64,000 nucleotides of DNA from Pseudotabrizicola alkalilacus (GCF_003443995.1 NZ_QWEY01000009.1:150272-214271); one strand, 5' to 3'; numbered from the stretch's first letter, positions 26,756 to 36,674 are shown. Translations and numbers: made by a program. The notes: generated from the sequence alone by a model not told the origin.

Positions 26756-27835
26756 TCACGCGGCGCGACTGGCCGCCGCCTCTTGTTGCAACGCGACGCG
26801 GGCCTGTAGCTTGCTTTGTGCCTGATCAATCACCACCGCAGCGATGATGACAAGGCCCTTGATCACCGTTTGCCAGAACGAAGACACGCCCATCATGATC
26901 AGCCCGTCGGACAGGATGCCGATGACAAACGCCCCGACGATGGTGCCGCCGATCCGCCCGCGCCCGCCCGCCATCGAGGTGCCGCCCAGCACGGCAGCGG
27001 CGATGGCGTTCAGCTCGAAGGTCTCGCCGGTGGCGGGGTGCGCGGCCTGCAACTGGCTGGCGATGATGACGCCGACCAATGCGGCACAAAAGCCGGAGAA
27101 GACGTAGACAAAGATCTTGACCTGATTGACCTTTACCCCCGAGAGCGCGGCCCCACGCTCATTGCCGCCCACGGCGTAGATGTGGCGGCCCAGCGGGGTG
27201 CGGTTGGCGAGGTAGGCCGCGACCAGCGCCACCACGATCAGCATCCAGACCATGAAGGGGAGGCCAAAGACTGTGCCCGATCCGATGAAGGGAAAGCTGT
27301 CGGAGCCGTAGTCGGCATTGCCCTGCAGGTTCGGGAAGGTCCGCCCGCCCGATGACAACAGCGCAGCCCCGCGCGCGACATAGAGCGTGCCAAGCGTTGC
27401 GATGAAGGGCGCCACGTTCAGCCGTGTGATCAGCAGCCCGTTGATCAGCCCGACGAACATGCCGACGATCACGGTCAGCACCGCGACCTCCAGAGAGTTG
27501 AACTGGATCGAATAGCCGATCCCCAAAACGCCCAGATCAATGCCGTTGATTACCAGCCACCCCGCCACCATGCCGCATAAGCCGACGATGGAGCCGACAG
27601 ACAGGTCAATGCCGCCGGTGATGATCACAAAGGTCATGCCGATGGCCAGAAACGCATTCAGCGCGACGTGTTTCGAGATGATGACGGCGTTGGCAAGGCT
27701 GAGGAAATTCGGAGCCATCACCGCGAAATAGGTGAACACAAGGATCAGCGCGACAAAGGTACGGGCGCGCAGCAGGAACAACAGGGCAGAGGTGCCGGGG
27801 CTGATCGCGGAGGCGGAAACGGGTGCGGCGGTCAT
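26756..27835 (-). CDS. Sugar ABC transporter permease, RbsC type
   Basis: Inner-membrane permease of 359 residues for a ribose-class (CUT2) importer, with eight to ten hydrophobic segments. Characteristic stretches are GMTFVIITGGIDLSVGSIVG and TFELNAIAAAVLGGTSMAGG followed by GRGRIGGT. The start overlaps the ATPase gene by four bases (ATGA). The C-terminus is longer than E. coli RbsC and rich in Gln/Ala. It works with the two-domain ATPase encoded just upstream. Confidence 0.92.
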   Translation of the reverse strand: MTAAPVSASAISPGTSALLFLLRARTFVALILVFTYFAVMAPNFLSLANAVIISKHVALNAFLAIGMTFVIITGGIDLSVGSIVGLCGMVAGWLVINGIDLGVLGIGYSIQFNSLEVAVLTVIVGMFVGLINGLLITRLNVAPFIATLGTLYVARGAALLSSGGRTFPNLQGNADYGSDSFPFIGSGTVFGLPFMVWMLIVVALVAAYLANRTPLGRHIYAVGGNERGAALSGVKVNQVKIFVYVFSGFCAALVGVIIASQLQAAHPATGETFELNAIAAAVLGGTSMAGGRGRIGGTIVGAFVIGILSDGLIMMGVSSFWQTVIKGLVIIAAVVIDQAQSKLQARVALQQEAAASRAA

Positions 27836-29394
27836 GCGGCGGACTCCTTGGTCTTGTTCCGGGCGGTCGTGTCAGGGGTTTGGGCGGTGTTGGGCGAGGT
27901 CGCGGCAATCACGCGCGCGGCATCGGTGCCAGCGGCGAATTCGCCGGTGATGCGGCCATTCGCCATGACGATGATGCGGTCGGACAAGGCCAGAACCTCA
28001 TCCAGATCCGAGGTGACGAACAGAATGCCCAGACCCTGCGCCGCCAGTTTGCGCATCAGGCGGAACACCTCGGCCTTGGCCCCGATGTCTATTCCGCGTG
28101 ACGGCTCATCCATCAGGAGGATCTTGGGGTTGGTCATCAGCGCCTTGCCGATCACCACCTTTTGCTGATTGCCGCCCGACAGGCTGGAGACCGGGTTTTC
28201 GGGGCTGGCGATCTTGATCGTCAGATCCTTGATAAAACGCTGGGCGGTTTCCGCCTCGGCTTTCAGATCCAGATGGAAGACCCGGGCAAAGCGCTGCAGC
28301 GCCGACAGGGTGATGTTTTCACGGATCGCCATGATCTGCACCAGCCCGTCGCGCTTGCGGTCTTCGGGGATCAGCGCGATGCCGCGTCTGATCCGGCCGG
28401 TCACATCCGTTTCGGTCAGGGCCCTGCCCTCGACAAAGAACCGACCGCCGGAATGCGGGTGCTGTGCCATGATGCATTCGACAAATTCGGTGCGTCCCGC
28501 GCCCATCAGCCCGTAAAGGCCGACGATTTCCCCGGCGCGGATCGACAGCGACAGGTGATCCACCGCATAGCCGCCACCCTTGCGGGGCAGGGTGATGTCT
28601 TCGGCACGGAAAATCTCGTCGCCGAAAGCGGCGGCTTCGGTGCGGCCGAATTCCTTGGAACTGCCGCCGATCATCGCCTGTACGATCCACGGAATATCCA
28701 CCCCCGCCATCGCCCGCGCGCCGGTGATCTCGCCATCGCGCAGCACGGTGATGTAATCGCCGACGCGGATCAGCTCTTCGAGCCGGTGGCTGATATAGAC
28801 AATGCCGACGCCCTGCGCCTTGAGGTCATCAATGATGCGGAACAGCACTTCGCATTCGGCGGCTGACAGCGCCGAGGTCGGCTCGTCCAGAATCAGGATT
28901 TTCGCATCCTGCGCCAAGGCCTTGGCAATCTCGACAATCTGCTGCTGGCCGATGCGCAGATGGCCCAGCGGAGTGTCGGGGTCGATCGGCTGTTCCAGCC
29001 GCTGCATCAGCGCTGTGGTTTCGCGGCGCTGCTGGTCACGGTCAATGTCGATGCCTGCGCGGGTTGGTTCGCGACCGATGAAGATGTTTTCGGCCACCGT
29101 GAGGTTGGGAAACAGGTTCAGCTCCTGAAACACGATGCCGATGCCCGCCGCCACCGCCTCGGCCTTTGAGCGGAAGTTGACCGGCTGACCGTTCAGGAAC
29201 ACCTCGCCCTCGGTCAGATCCTCGACGCCTGCAATCACCTTCATCAGCGTGGATTTGCCCGCGCCGTTTTCGCCGACCAGCACATTGACCGCGCCCATAC
29301 GCAGATCGAAATCCACGCCTTTGAGCGCGCGGGTGCCGGGGTAAACCTTCACCCCGCCGCGAATGGTCAGGCCGATGGGGTGGTGCCCGGTCAT
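27832..29394 (-). CDS. Sugar ABC transporter ATP-binding protein, RbsA type (two ATPase domains)
   Basis: A 520-residue protein with two fused ATP-binding cassettes, as in ribose, xylose and galactose importers. The first cassette has a canonical Walker A, GENGAGKST. The second has the lysine-less loop GLMGAGRTEF, the normal state for this family, followed by the signature LSGGNQQKVVIGKAL and Walker B into DEPSRGIDIGAK. Both ends overlap neighbours by four bases, linking it to the DUF2291 lipoprotein and the permease. Confidence 0.93.
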   Translation of the reverse strand: MTGHHPIGLTIRGGVKVYPGTRALKGVDFDLRMGAVNVLVGENGAGKSTLMKVIAGVEDLTEGEVFLNGQPVNFRSKAEAVAAGIGIVFQELNLFPNLTVAENIFIGREPTRAGIDIDRDQQRRETTALMQRLEQPIDPDTPLGHLRIGQQQIVEIAKALAQDAKILILDEPTSALSAAECEVLFRIIDDLKAQGVGIVYISHRLEELIRVGDYITVLRDGEITGARAMAGVDIPWIVQAMIGGSSKEFGRTEAAAFGDEIFRAEDITLPRKGGGYAVDHLSLSIRAGEIVGLYGLMGAGRTEFVECIMAQHPHSGGRFFVEGRALTETDVTGRIRRGIALIPEDRKRDGLVQIMAIRENITLSALQRFARVFHLDLKAEAETAQRFIKDLTIKIASPENPVSSLSGGNQQKVVIGKALMTNPKILLMDEPSRGIDIGAKAEVFRLMRKLAAQGLGILFVTSDLDEVLALSDRIIVMANGRITGEFAAGTDAARVIAATSPNTAQTPDTTARNKTKESAA

Positions 29395-30035
29395 GGCATC
29401 ACCTCGACCGAGATCGGCGTGACCAGCCAGGTTTCGGTCGGGGATTTCAGGGCGAGAACGCCGGTAAAGCTGACCGTTTTGCCGGTGGGGTCACCTTCGG
29501 GCACGGTCAGGCGCGCAGAGGCGGCGTCGTTCAGCGCGCGGCCCAGCTTGGCAAACTCGATCTGATCGCGGAAGCCGGAGAAGTCGTAGAACGGAGAGAA
29601 ATCGCGCAAAGCGCTGCCTTTGACCACCGGGCCCAGCTGCAGGGTCAGGTCTGCGGTGCCATCGCCATCGGTATCGACATCCAGCACCCGCGCGCGGGTG
29701 TCGAGCTTGGCGGCGGTCACCGTGCCTTCGCCCGCGATGGCAAAGTTCCATGCGGCACCAACGCCTGATCCGGCCTTGCCATGGGCTGTGCCTGCCGCTT
29801 CCAGCCCGCCCGCGAGGGCGGTGCGCAAGGCGGCGGGGGTCAGGGCGCGTTCGGTGATCGCGGGGATCAGCTTTGGCTCCCATGTCTCGGTCATCAGCGC
29901 GGCGATGCGGGCATCGTCGCCGCTGGCATCGGCCGCTGGGGCCTTGTCAGTATCACCGCCGGTCTTGACGATCTTGCAGGCGGAAAGAGAAAGGACCGCC
30001 GCCACGCAGGCTGCGGTAAGGGCAAGCTGTTTCAT
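29391..30035 (-). CDS. DUF2291 family lipoprotein associated with sugar ABC transporter
   Basis: A 214-residue lipoprotein with a signal peptide ending in the lipobox LSLSAC, cysteine at residue 20. The rest matches the DUF2291 family, which is regularly encoded inside ribose-type transporter operons of alphaproteobacteria; its biochemical role is not established. It contains the acidic segment DVDTDGDGTADLTLQLGPVV, reminiscent of a calcium-binding loop. The gene lies between the binding protein and the ATPase and overlaps the latter by four bases. A periplasmic accessory to uptake is the natural inference. Confidence 0.82.
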   Translation of the reverse strand: MKQLALTAACVAAVLSLSACKIVKTGGDTDKAPAADASGDDARIAALMTETWEPKLIPAITERALTPAALRTALAGGLEAAGTAHGKAGSGVGAAWNFAIAGEGTVTAAKLDTRARVLDVDTDGDGTADLTLQLGPVVKGSALRDFSPFYDFSGFRDQIEFAKLGRALNDAASARLTVPEGDPTGKTVSFTGVLALKSPTETWLVTPISVEVMP

Positions 30036-30058
30036 GAGATCCCGTCACTGTGAAAGCT

Positions 30059-30086
30059 CCGGCGCGCGCAAAAGGGCGCGCGCCGG
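30059..30086 (-). other. Intercistronic GC-rich hairpin after the sugar-binding protein gene
   Basis: CCGGCGCGCGC (30059-30069) is a perfect 11-base inverted repeat of 30076-30086 with loop AAAAGG. It lies in the 60-base gap between the binding-protein gene and DUF2291. On the transcribed strand only AGCTTTCA follows, so it is better read as a 3'-end stabiliser or attenuator that favours the binding protein than as a full terminator. Confidence 0.7.
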
Positions 30087-30095
30087 TCTCTGTGC

Positions 30096-31148
<1,053 letters not shown>

Positions 31149-31312
31149 TCACTTCCAGATCGAAAGTGGTCGCATTCTGCAGATGCAGCCAGATATGCTG
31201 CATCTGCGGCAATAAATACAGGGCGTTAAGATTCTTTGGCGGGTGCGCTGCTTGGATATCCCTGCGCAGCTTTCGCTTGCATCAGGATTGCGACTCGGAT
31301 TAAAAACACATC

Positions 31313-31336
31313 AATCGAAAGTAATCGAAACTTTCG
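31313..31336. promoter_or_regulatory. Tandem 10-base repeat, candidate DeoR operator of the catabolic operon
   Basis: AATCGAAAGT and AATCGAAACT follow each other without a gap at 31313-31332. The second overlaps the 11-base palindrome CGAAA-C-TTTCG at 31326-31336. The block ends about 40 bases upstream of the isomerase start, where a repressor would block transcription. Confidence 0.5.
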
Positions 31337-31377
31337 CGCGGTGGCATGAGGGGTGCGCCGCTTTTCGGAGGAGCGAC

Positions 31378-32844
31378 ATGACACTTACCATCCGCCGCAA
31401 GGTCAGCCTTGGCGTGGTCATCGGTAGCCGGGCGTTTTTCAGCCCCGCACCGTGCAAGGCCGCGCGCGAAGAGGTTCTGACCCAGCTGGAGCGCCTTGGC
31501 GTCAACGCGGTTATCCTGCCGTTCGAGGCGACGGCAAACGGGGCCGTGCAGTCGATTGCCGATGCCCAGCTGTATGCAGAGCACTTCAAGACGCACCGCG
31601 ACAGCATTGACGGGCTGGTGATCTGCCTGCCGAACTTTGGTGATGAGATTGCCGTGGCCGAGCTGGTGAACCGGGCCAAGCTGAATGTGCCGATCCTGTT
31701 GCAGGCGTCGAATGACGCGGTGGACAAGGTCTCGGTTGCCGAGCGCCGCGATGCGTTTTGCGGCAAGCTGTCGGTGTCGAACAACTTCTGGCAGTACGGC
31801 ATCCCCTTTACCGAAACCACGAACCACACCTGCGACACCTGGGGCGAAGAGTTTGGCCGCGATCTGGACCGGTTCGCCCGCGTCTGCCGCACTGTTCGCG
31901 GGCTGACAAACGCCCGGATCGGGTCCATCGGGGCGCGGACCGGCGCGTTCCAGACCATGCGCTATTCGGAAAAGCTGCTGCAGGCCTCTGGGCTGACGGT
32001 GGTGACCGTTGATCTGTCCGAGATGATGCAGGCGGCAGGCGCGATTGCCGACACCGACCCGGCGATGATCGAAAAGATGGAGCGGATCAAGGCCTATGGC
32101 ACGATCCCCGCCCATATCCAACCCGAGCAGATCATCCGGCAGGCCAAATGGACGCTCGCCGTCAACCGCTGGATCGAGGAAAACGAATGCGATGCCAGCG
32201 CCATTCAATGCTGGCGGTCCTTGCAGGACAATTTCGGCTGCGCCACCTGTGTCACCATGTCGATGATGGGCGAAGAGCTGCTGCCTTCGGCTTGTGAGGT
32301 CGATGTGATCGGCGCAGTGTCGATGTATGCGCTGGCCCTTGCCTCTGGCGCGCCGCCGGCGCTGCTGGACTGGAACAACAACTACGGCCACGAACCCGAT
32401 CTGTGCGTCTGCACCCATTGCGGCAACTACCCCAAGTCGTTCATCGGCGACACGCCGGAAATCAGCGAGCTGGATGTGCTGGGCGCGACCATTGGCAAGT
32501 CCAAATGCTTTGGCGCGGTCAAGGGCAAGGTCAAACCCGGCCCGATGACCTATTTCCGCCTGTCCACCGATGACCGGATGGGAAAGATGAAATGCTATCT
32601 GGGTGAGGGGGAATTCACCGACCATCCCTTTCCGATGGATGGCGGCATCGCCGTCACCCGGGTGCCGGACCTGCGCAGGCTGATGCGCTTTGTCAGCCAG
32701 AATGGCTTCGAGCATCACGTCGCCATGGTGCGCGGCAATCACGCCGACGTGGTGAACGAGGCGGTCACCCGCTATCTGGGCTGGCCGATCTACCATCACG
32801 GGGCCGAACCCGAGCCGCAGCTTTTCCATCCGAACCGTTTCTGA
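31378..32844 (+). CDS. L-fucose/L-arabinose isomerase family protein (FucI-like fold)
   Basis: A 488-residue member of the fucose isomerase-like family. The likely metal ligands of that fold are present: Glu in SACEVDVIGA, Asp in LLDWNNNYG and His in VRGNHADVV. A cysteine-rich stretch, CVCTHCGNYPKSF, is less usual. GGAGGAG at 31367-31373 lies a few bases before ATG 31378. It heads an operon with a split transketolase and an FGGY kinase, so it should isomerise the imported aldose to a ketose for phosphorylation. The natural substrate is not identifiable from sequence alone. Confidence 0.82.
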   Translation: MTLTIRRKVSLGVVIGSRAFFSPAPCKAAREEVLTQLERLGVNAVILPFEATANGAVQSIADAQLYAEHFKTHRDSIDGLVICLPNFGDEIAVAELVNRAKLNVPILLQASNDAVDKVSVAERRDAFCGKLSVSNNFWQYGIPFTETTNHTCDTWGEEFGRDLDRFARVCRTVRGLTNARIGSIGARTGAFQTMRYSEKLLQASGLTVVTVDLSEMMQAAGAIADTDPAMIEKMERIKAYGTIPAHIQPEQIIRQAKWTLAVNRWIEENECDASAIQCWRSLQDNFGCATCVTMSMMGEELLPSACEVDVIGAVSMYALALASGAPPALLDWNNNYGHEPDLCVCTHCGNYPKSFIGDTPEISELDVLGATIGKSKCFGAVKGKVKPGPMTYFRLSTDDRMGKMKCYLGEGEFTDHPFPMDGGIAVTRVPDLRRLMRFVSQNGFEHHVAMVRGNHADVVNEAVTRYLGWPIYHHGAEPEPQLFHPNRF

Positions 32845-32857
32845 CCGAGTGACTCAC

Positions 32858-33682
32858 ATGATGCACGCAAATGACCCGACCGACCTGATCCACGAAAAGG
32901 CGCTGTGGATGCGCCGCCGCGCGTTTCAGATGGTGTATGAGGCACGGCTTGGCCATCCGGGCGGCGACTTTTCCGCCATCGACATCATGGCCACGCTGTA
33001 TTTCGGGGTCATGCAGTATGATGCGACCCGGCCCGACTGGGCGGAGCGGGACCGGTTCATCATGTCAAAGGGCCATGCGACCGGCGCGCTTTACACCGCG
33101 CTGTGTGCCGCCGGATATTTCCCCGAAGATTGGCTGCCCACCTATATGCAGCCGCGCTCCATGCTCAACGGCCACCCGAACCGCAATTATCTGCCGGGGG
33201 TCGAGACGAATACCGGGCCGCTGGGGCATGGGTTTCCGGTGGCATTGGGGATTGCGATTGCCGGGCAGATGTCGGGGCAGGATTTCCGAACCTTTGTGCT
33301 GACCGGCGATGGCGAACAGCAGGAAGGCTCCAACTGGGAGGCGGCGCTGAATGCCGGGCACCGCAAGCTGGAAAACCTGACGCTCATCATCGACCGCAAC
33401 CGGCTGCAACAGGGGGCGGGCACGGAAGAGACGATCGGGCTGGACCCGCTGGATGACAAATACCGCGCGTTCGGCTGGCATGTGGAAATGGTGGATGGCC
33501 ATGACGTGGCGGCCCTGCACCGGCTGCTGTCTGCCTCGGCCAAGGGGCGGGGCAAACCACTGTGCGTGATCGCCAACACGGTCAAGGGCAAGGGTGTGTC
33601 TTTCATGGAAAACAAGGCAAGCTGGCACCATGGCGTGCCCGATGCCGCACAATTCGCGCAAGCGATGGAGGAACTGGTCTGA
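32858..33682 (+). CDS. Transketolase N-terminal (ThDP pyrophosphate-binding) subunit
   Basis: A 274-residue protein corresponding to the first domain of transketolase. The thiamine-diphosphate/metal motif GDGEQQEGSNWEAAL is present, followed at the expected spacing by IIDRNRLQQG. N-terminal active-site features include GHPGGDFSAIDIMATLYFG and SKGHATGALYTAL. I chose ATG 32858; GTG 32849 and ATG 32861 are alternatives. Its stop overlaps the start of the second subunit by one base. Split transketolases of this kind serve dedicated sugar pathways such as the D-apiose route (apulose-4-phosphate transketolase) rather than housekeeping pentose phosphate metabolism. Confidence 0.9.
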   Translation: MMHANDPTDLIHEKALWMRRRAFQMVYEARLGHPGGDFSAIDIMATLYFGVMQYDATRPDWAERDRFIMSKGHATGALYTALCAAGYFPEDWLPTYMQPRSMLNGHPNRNYLPGVETNTGPLGHGFPVALGIAIAGQMSGQDFRTFVLTGDGEQQEGSNWEAALNAGHRKLENLTLIIDRNRLQQGAGTEETIGLDPLDDKYRAFGWHVEMVDGHDVAALHRLLSASAKGRGKPLCVIANTVKGKGVSFMENKASWHHGVPDAAQFAQAMEELV

Positions 33683-34644
33683 TGGCTGCGCCCACCCAAA
33701 CCGCCGCTGGCCTGTCGGATTGCCGCACTGCCTGGGCCAAGGCATTGGCCGAACTGGCGCGTGCCGATGACCGCATCGTTGCGGTGGTGAACGATTCCGT
33801 CGGCTCGTCCAAGCTGGATGCGTTTGCCAAAGAATTTCCCGACCGGCTGATCAACGTGGGGATTGCCGAACAGGTGATGGTCGGGGTCAGCGCGGGGCTG
33901 GCCAATGGCGGCAAGGTGCCGTTTGTCTCCGCCGCGTCGTGCTTTCTGACAGGGCGCGCGCTGGAGCAGGTCAAGGCCGACATTGCCTATGCCAATTTCA
34001 ACGTCAAACTGATCGGGCAGTCCTCGGGCGTGGCCTATGGCGAGCTGGGGGCCACGCATCATTCGATCGAGGATTTTGCCTGGCTGCGGCCCATGACCAA
34101 TCTGATCGTAATAGCGCCCGCCGACCCTTGGGAAACCGCCGAGGCGGTGAAATGGGCGGCAGGCCATGATGGCCCGGTCTATCTGCGCCTGTCCCGGATG
34201 CCGGTGCCGGATCTGGTGGTCGAGGACCGCGTGTTCCGGCCCGGCAAGGCCGAGCTGTTGCAGCAGGGCAGCGATGTGACGCTGATCGGCGCGGGCACAA
34301 CCAGCCATATTGCGCTGGCGGCGGCACAGGTGCTGGCGGCGCAGGGCGTGTCGGCGCGGGTGCTGAACATGGCGACCATCAATCCGCTGGATGACGTGGC
34401 CGTGCTGGCGGCGGCAGAGGAGACCCGGGCGATTGTCACGGTCGAGGAAGCCTCGGTGCGCGGGGGTCTGGGCGGGGCGGTGGCGGAACTGATCACCGCC
34501 AACCGTCCTGTGCCGCTGGAGCGGGTGGGCTTTCCCGGCTTTGTGGTCACCGGATCGGCGGACTGGCTGTTTGCGGAATACGGGCTGACGGCGGACAATA
34601 TCGCCGCCCGCGCCCTCGCCGCTCTGGAGCGGGCAAAGCGGTGA
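33682..34644 (+). CDS. Transketolase C-terminal (pyrimidine-binding and C-domain) subunit
   Basis: A 320-residue protein holding the remaining transketolase domains. The pyrimidine-binding domain includes VVNDSVGSSKLDAFAKEFPD and RLINVGIAEQVMVGVSAGLA, whose Glu corresponds to the cofactor-activating residue. The C-terminal domain includes LIGAGTTSHIALAAAQVLAA. ATG 33682 overlaps the partner gene stop (TGATG) and its own stop overlaps the kinase start (GTGA), so stoichiometric expression is likely. It should form a heterotetramer with the N-terminal subunit. Confidence 0.9.
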   Translation: MAAPTQTAAGLSDCRTAWAKALAELARADDRIVAVVNDSVGSSKLDAFAKEFPDRLINVGIAEQVMVGVSAGLANGGKVPFVSAASCFLTGRALEQVKADIAYANFNVKLIGQSSGVAYGELGATHHSIEDFAWLRPMTNLIVIAPADPWETAEAVKWAAGHDGPVYLRLSRMPVPDLVVEDRVFRPGKAELLQQGSDVTLIGAGTTSHIALAAAQVLAAQGVSARVLNMATINPLDDVAVLAAAEETRAIVTVEEASVRGGLGGAVAELITANRPVPLERVGFPGFVVTGSADWLFAEYGLTADNIAARALAALERAKR

Positions 34645-36095
34645 GCGCGCTCGTCCTTGCCATTGATCAGGGCACAACCAACACCAAGGCGGTGCTGGTG
34701 GATGCGGCGGGCGTGATCCACGCGCGGGCCTCTGTGCCCCTGACCACCGATTACCCGCACCCTGGTTGGGCCGAGCAATCGGCCAGCGCGATCTGGGATT
34801 CGGTCAAGACGGTCATCGCCGCACTTGCCCCGCAAGGGGCGGGGCGCATCGCGGCCATTGCCATCGCCAACCAGCGCGAAACGCTGGTGTTGTGGGATGC
34901 GCGCACCGGTCAACCGGTTGCGCCCGCGATCCTGTGGCAATGCCGCCGCACGGCTGCGGCCTGCGCGGATCTGCTGGCGCAGGGTCATGACGCGCGTGTG
35001 GTGGAACTGACCGGGTTGGGCATCAACCCGTTGTTTCCGGCCTCAAAACTCGGCTGGGCGATGGCGCAGGTGCCGGGCGTGGCCGATCTGGCGCAGGCGG
35101 GCCATCTGCGCGCGGGGACGGTGGATGCCTGGCTGCTCTGGAACCTGACCGGCGGAGCCAGTTTTGCGACCGACGCCTCAAACGCCTCGCGCACGCAGCT
35201 GTTTGACACCAAGCGGCTGGAGTGGAGCACAGAGCTGTGCGCGCTGTTCGGGGTGCCGATGGGCGTCTTGCCAACGGTGCTGGCATCGGATGCAGCGTTC
35301 GGGGTGACGGCGGACACGACTGCGCTGCCCGCAGGGATTCCGGTCCGCGCGATGATGGGCGACAGCCATGCGGCGCTGTATGGCCATGGCGTGCGGGCGC
35401 CGGGTGCGGTCAAGGCCACCTTTGGCACCGGATCCTCGCTGATGACGCTGATGCCTGCGCGGGCGGCCTCAGCCCATGGGCTGTCGGGCACGATTGCCTG
35501 GCGCGACCGCGCTGGCACTGCCTATGCGCTGGAGGGAAATATCACCGTCTCAGCACAGGCTGCGGCGTTCATGGCGGGCTTGCTGGGGGTTGGGGGTGCA
35601 AAGGCGCTGTCGGATCTGGCGCAAAGCGTGCCCGATGCGGGCGGCGTGGCTTTTGTACCCGCGCTGGCCGGTCTTGGCGCGCCGCATTGGGATGACCGGG
35701 CAACCGGGCTTGTCACCGGCATGACCCATGGCACCACGCCCGCGCATCTGGCCCGCGCCACGTTTGAGGCGATTGCGCATCAGGTTGCCGATGTCTTTGC
35801 CGCGATGGAGGCTGATGTGGGCCACCCGCTGAGCGATCTGCGGGCCGATGGCGGGGCGTCGGGCAATGCGTTTCTGATGCAGATTCAAGCCGATCTGCTG
35901 GGCCGCCCGGTGCTGCGGGCCGAGGTTGAAGAGGTGGGCGCGCTGGGCGTTGCCGCGATGGCATTTGCGACGCTGGGTGTTGAACGGTTTGCGCGAGAAG
36001 AACATGTGACTGTCTTTGCGCCAGACTTGTGCGTTGCATCCCGCGAGGCCGCGCGTCTGCGCTGGGCCCATGCCGTCGCGCAGGCGCGTCGCTAG
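34641..36095 (+). CDS. FGGY family carbohydrate kinase (ketose kinase, glycerol kinase-like)
   Basis: A 484-residue sugar kinase. The phosphate 1 motif LAIDQGTTNTKAVLVD is at the N-terminus, and the C-terminal FGGY signature region reads HLARATFEAIAHQVADVFAA then LRADGGASGNAFLMQIQADL. It looks like glycerol kinase at first sight, but no glycerol genes are nearby and it overlaps the transketolase operon (GTGA, GTG start at 34641). I infer that it phosphorylates the ketose made by the isomerase so that the transketolase can cleave it. Apulose kinase is the closest functional precedent in such a gene set. Confidence 0.85.
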   Translation: MSALVLAIDQGTTNTKAVLVDAAGVIHARASVPLTTDYPHPGWAEQSASAIWDSVKTVIAALAPQGAGRIAAIAIANQRETLVLWDARTGQPVAPAILWQCRRTAAACADLLAQGHDARVVELTGLGINPLFPASKLGWAMAQVPGVADLAQAGHLRAGTVDAWLLWNLTGGASFATDASNASRTQLFDTKRLEWSTELCALFGVPMGVLPTVLASDAAFGVTADTTALPAGIPVRAMMGDSHAALYGHGVRAPGAVKATFGTGSSLMTLMPARAASAHGLSGTIAWRDRAGTAYALEGNITVSAQAAAFMAGLLGVGGAKALSDLAQSVPDAGGVAFVPALAGLGAPHWDDRATGLVTGMTHGTTPAHLARATFEAIAHQVADVFAAMEADVGHPLSDLRADGGASGNAFLMQIQADLLGRPVLRAEVEEVGALGVAAMAFATLGVERFAREEHVTVFAPDLCVASREAARLRWAHAVAQARR

Positions 36096-36132
36096 GGTAA
36101 AGACAAGCAGGCCGCACAGGTATCCGTCGGCC

Positions 36133-36459
36133 TCACCGAAAGAGGGCGTCAGCGTCATCCCCACAATAGCTGCTGCGCAGCGCCTGAATCACCGGAAGCA
36201 CCCTTGGGTCAGCGATTTCATACAGCATGGTTTTGCCGTGGCGGCTGGCCCGCACGAACCCCTCGGACCGAAGCCGCATCAGCTGTTGCGAGACCGCTGC
36301 CTGCGGCTCACCCAGAACCGCGGACAGGGCGCCGACATTCATCCTGCCATCAAGCAAGAGGCACAGGATCTGCAGCCGCCCGGTATGTGACAGCACCTTG
36401 AGCACCGTGACGACGCTTTCGGCATCATTCTTGCGGCCCGGCTCAGATCCTGCGGCCAT
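36133..36459 (-). CDS. ArsR family regulator of the SqrR/BigR persulfide-sensing type
   Basis: A 108-residue winged helix regulator. The recognition region is VLGEPQAAVSQQLMRLRSEG. Only two cysteines are present, C33 (ILCLLLDG) and C99 (SSYCGDD), 66 residues apart. That is the spacing of C41/C107 in Rhodobacter capsulatus SqrR and C42/C108 in BigR, which form a tetrasulfide or disulfide bridge on reaction with reactive sulfur species. The start is ATG 36459, with AAGGA nine bases upstream on its strand; longer frames overlap the DUF2892 gene. As the last gene of the efflux operon it probably autoregulates it. The sensing chemistry is inferred from cysteine placement. Confidence 0.85.
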   Translation of the reverse strand: MAAGSEPGRKNDAESVVTVLKVLSHTGRLQILCLLLDGRMNVGALSAVLGEPQAAVSQQLMRLRSEGFVRASRHGKTMLYEIADPRVLPVIQALRSSYCGDDADALFR

Positions 36460-36470
36460 CTGCGTGATCC

Positions 36471-36674
36471 TTACTTGAAAGCACAGCCCGGCTTTGCGCC
36501 CATGGCGCGGAATACCATGGCTGCCGGGCAAAATCCGGTAAAGGACGACTGTATCAGGTTCAGGCCGATAAAGACGGTGAACAGCATGAACCACTGCGAC
36601 ACCCATAGGGTCAGCGCCACCGAGAGCAGCACCATCACCCCGGCAAACAGCAAAACGGAACGGTCTAGTGTCAT
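36471..36674 (-). CDS. DUF2892 / YgaP-like transmembrane protein
   Basis: A 67-residue protein with two membrane helices, the second running through FTVFIGLNLIQSSFTGFCPA, and the family ending FCPAAMVFRAMGAKPGC. DUF2892 domains occur as the membrane part of YgaP-type rhodanese proteins and as free-standing proteins next to SqrR/BigR regulators. The cysteines in GFCPAA and PGCAF are conserved in this family and could carry sulfane sulfur. It lies 11 bases upstream of the ArsR gene and 51 bases downstream of the RND pump gene. Confidence 0.85.
   Translation of the reverse strand: MTLDRSVLLFAGVMVLLSVALTLWVSQWFMLFTVFIGLNLIQSSFTGFCPAAMVFRAMGAKPGCAFK

Noticed and set aside
34641..36095. Housekeeping glycerol kinase (glpK)
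   Set aside because: No glycerol facilitator or dehydrogenase genes are nearby, and it is translationally coupled to the split transketolase.
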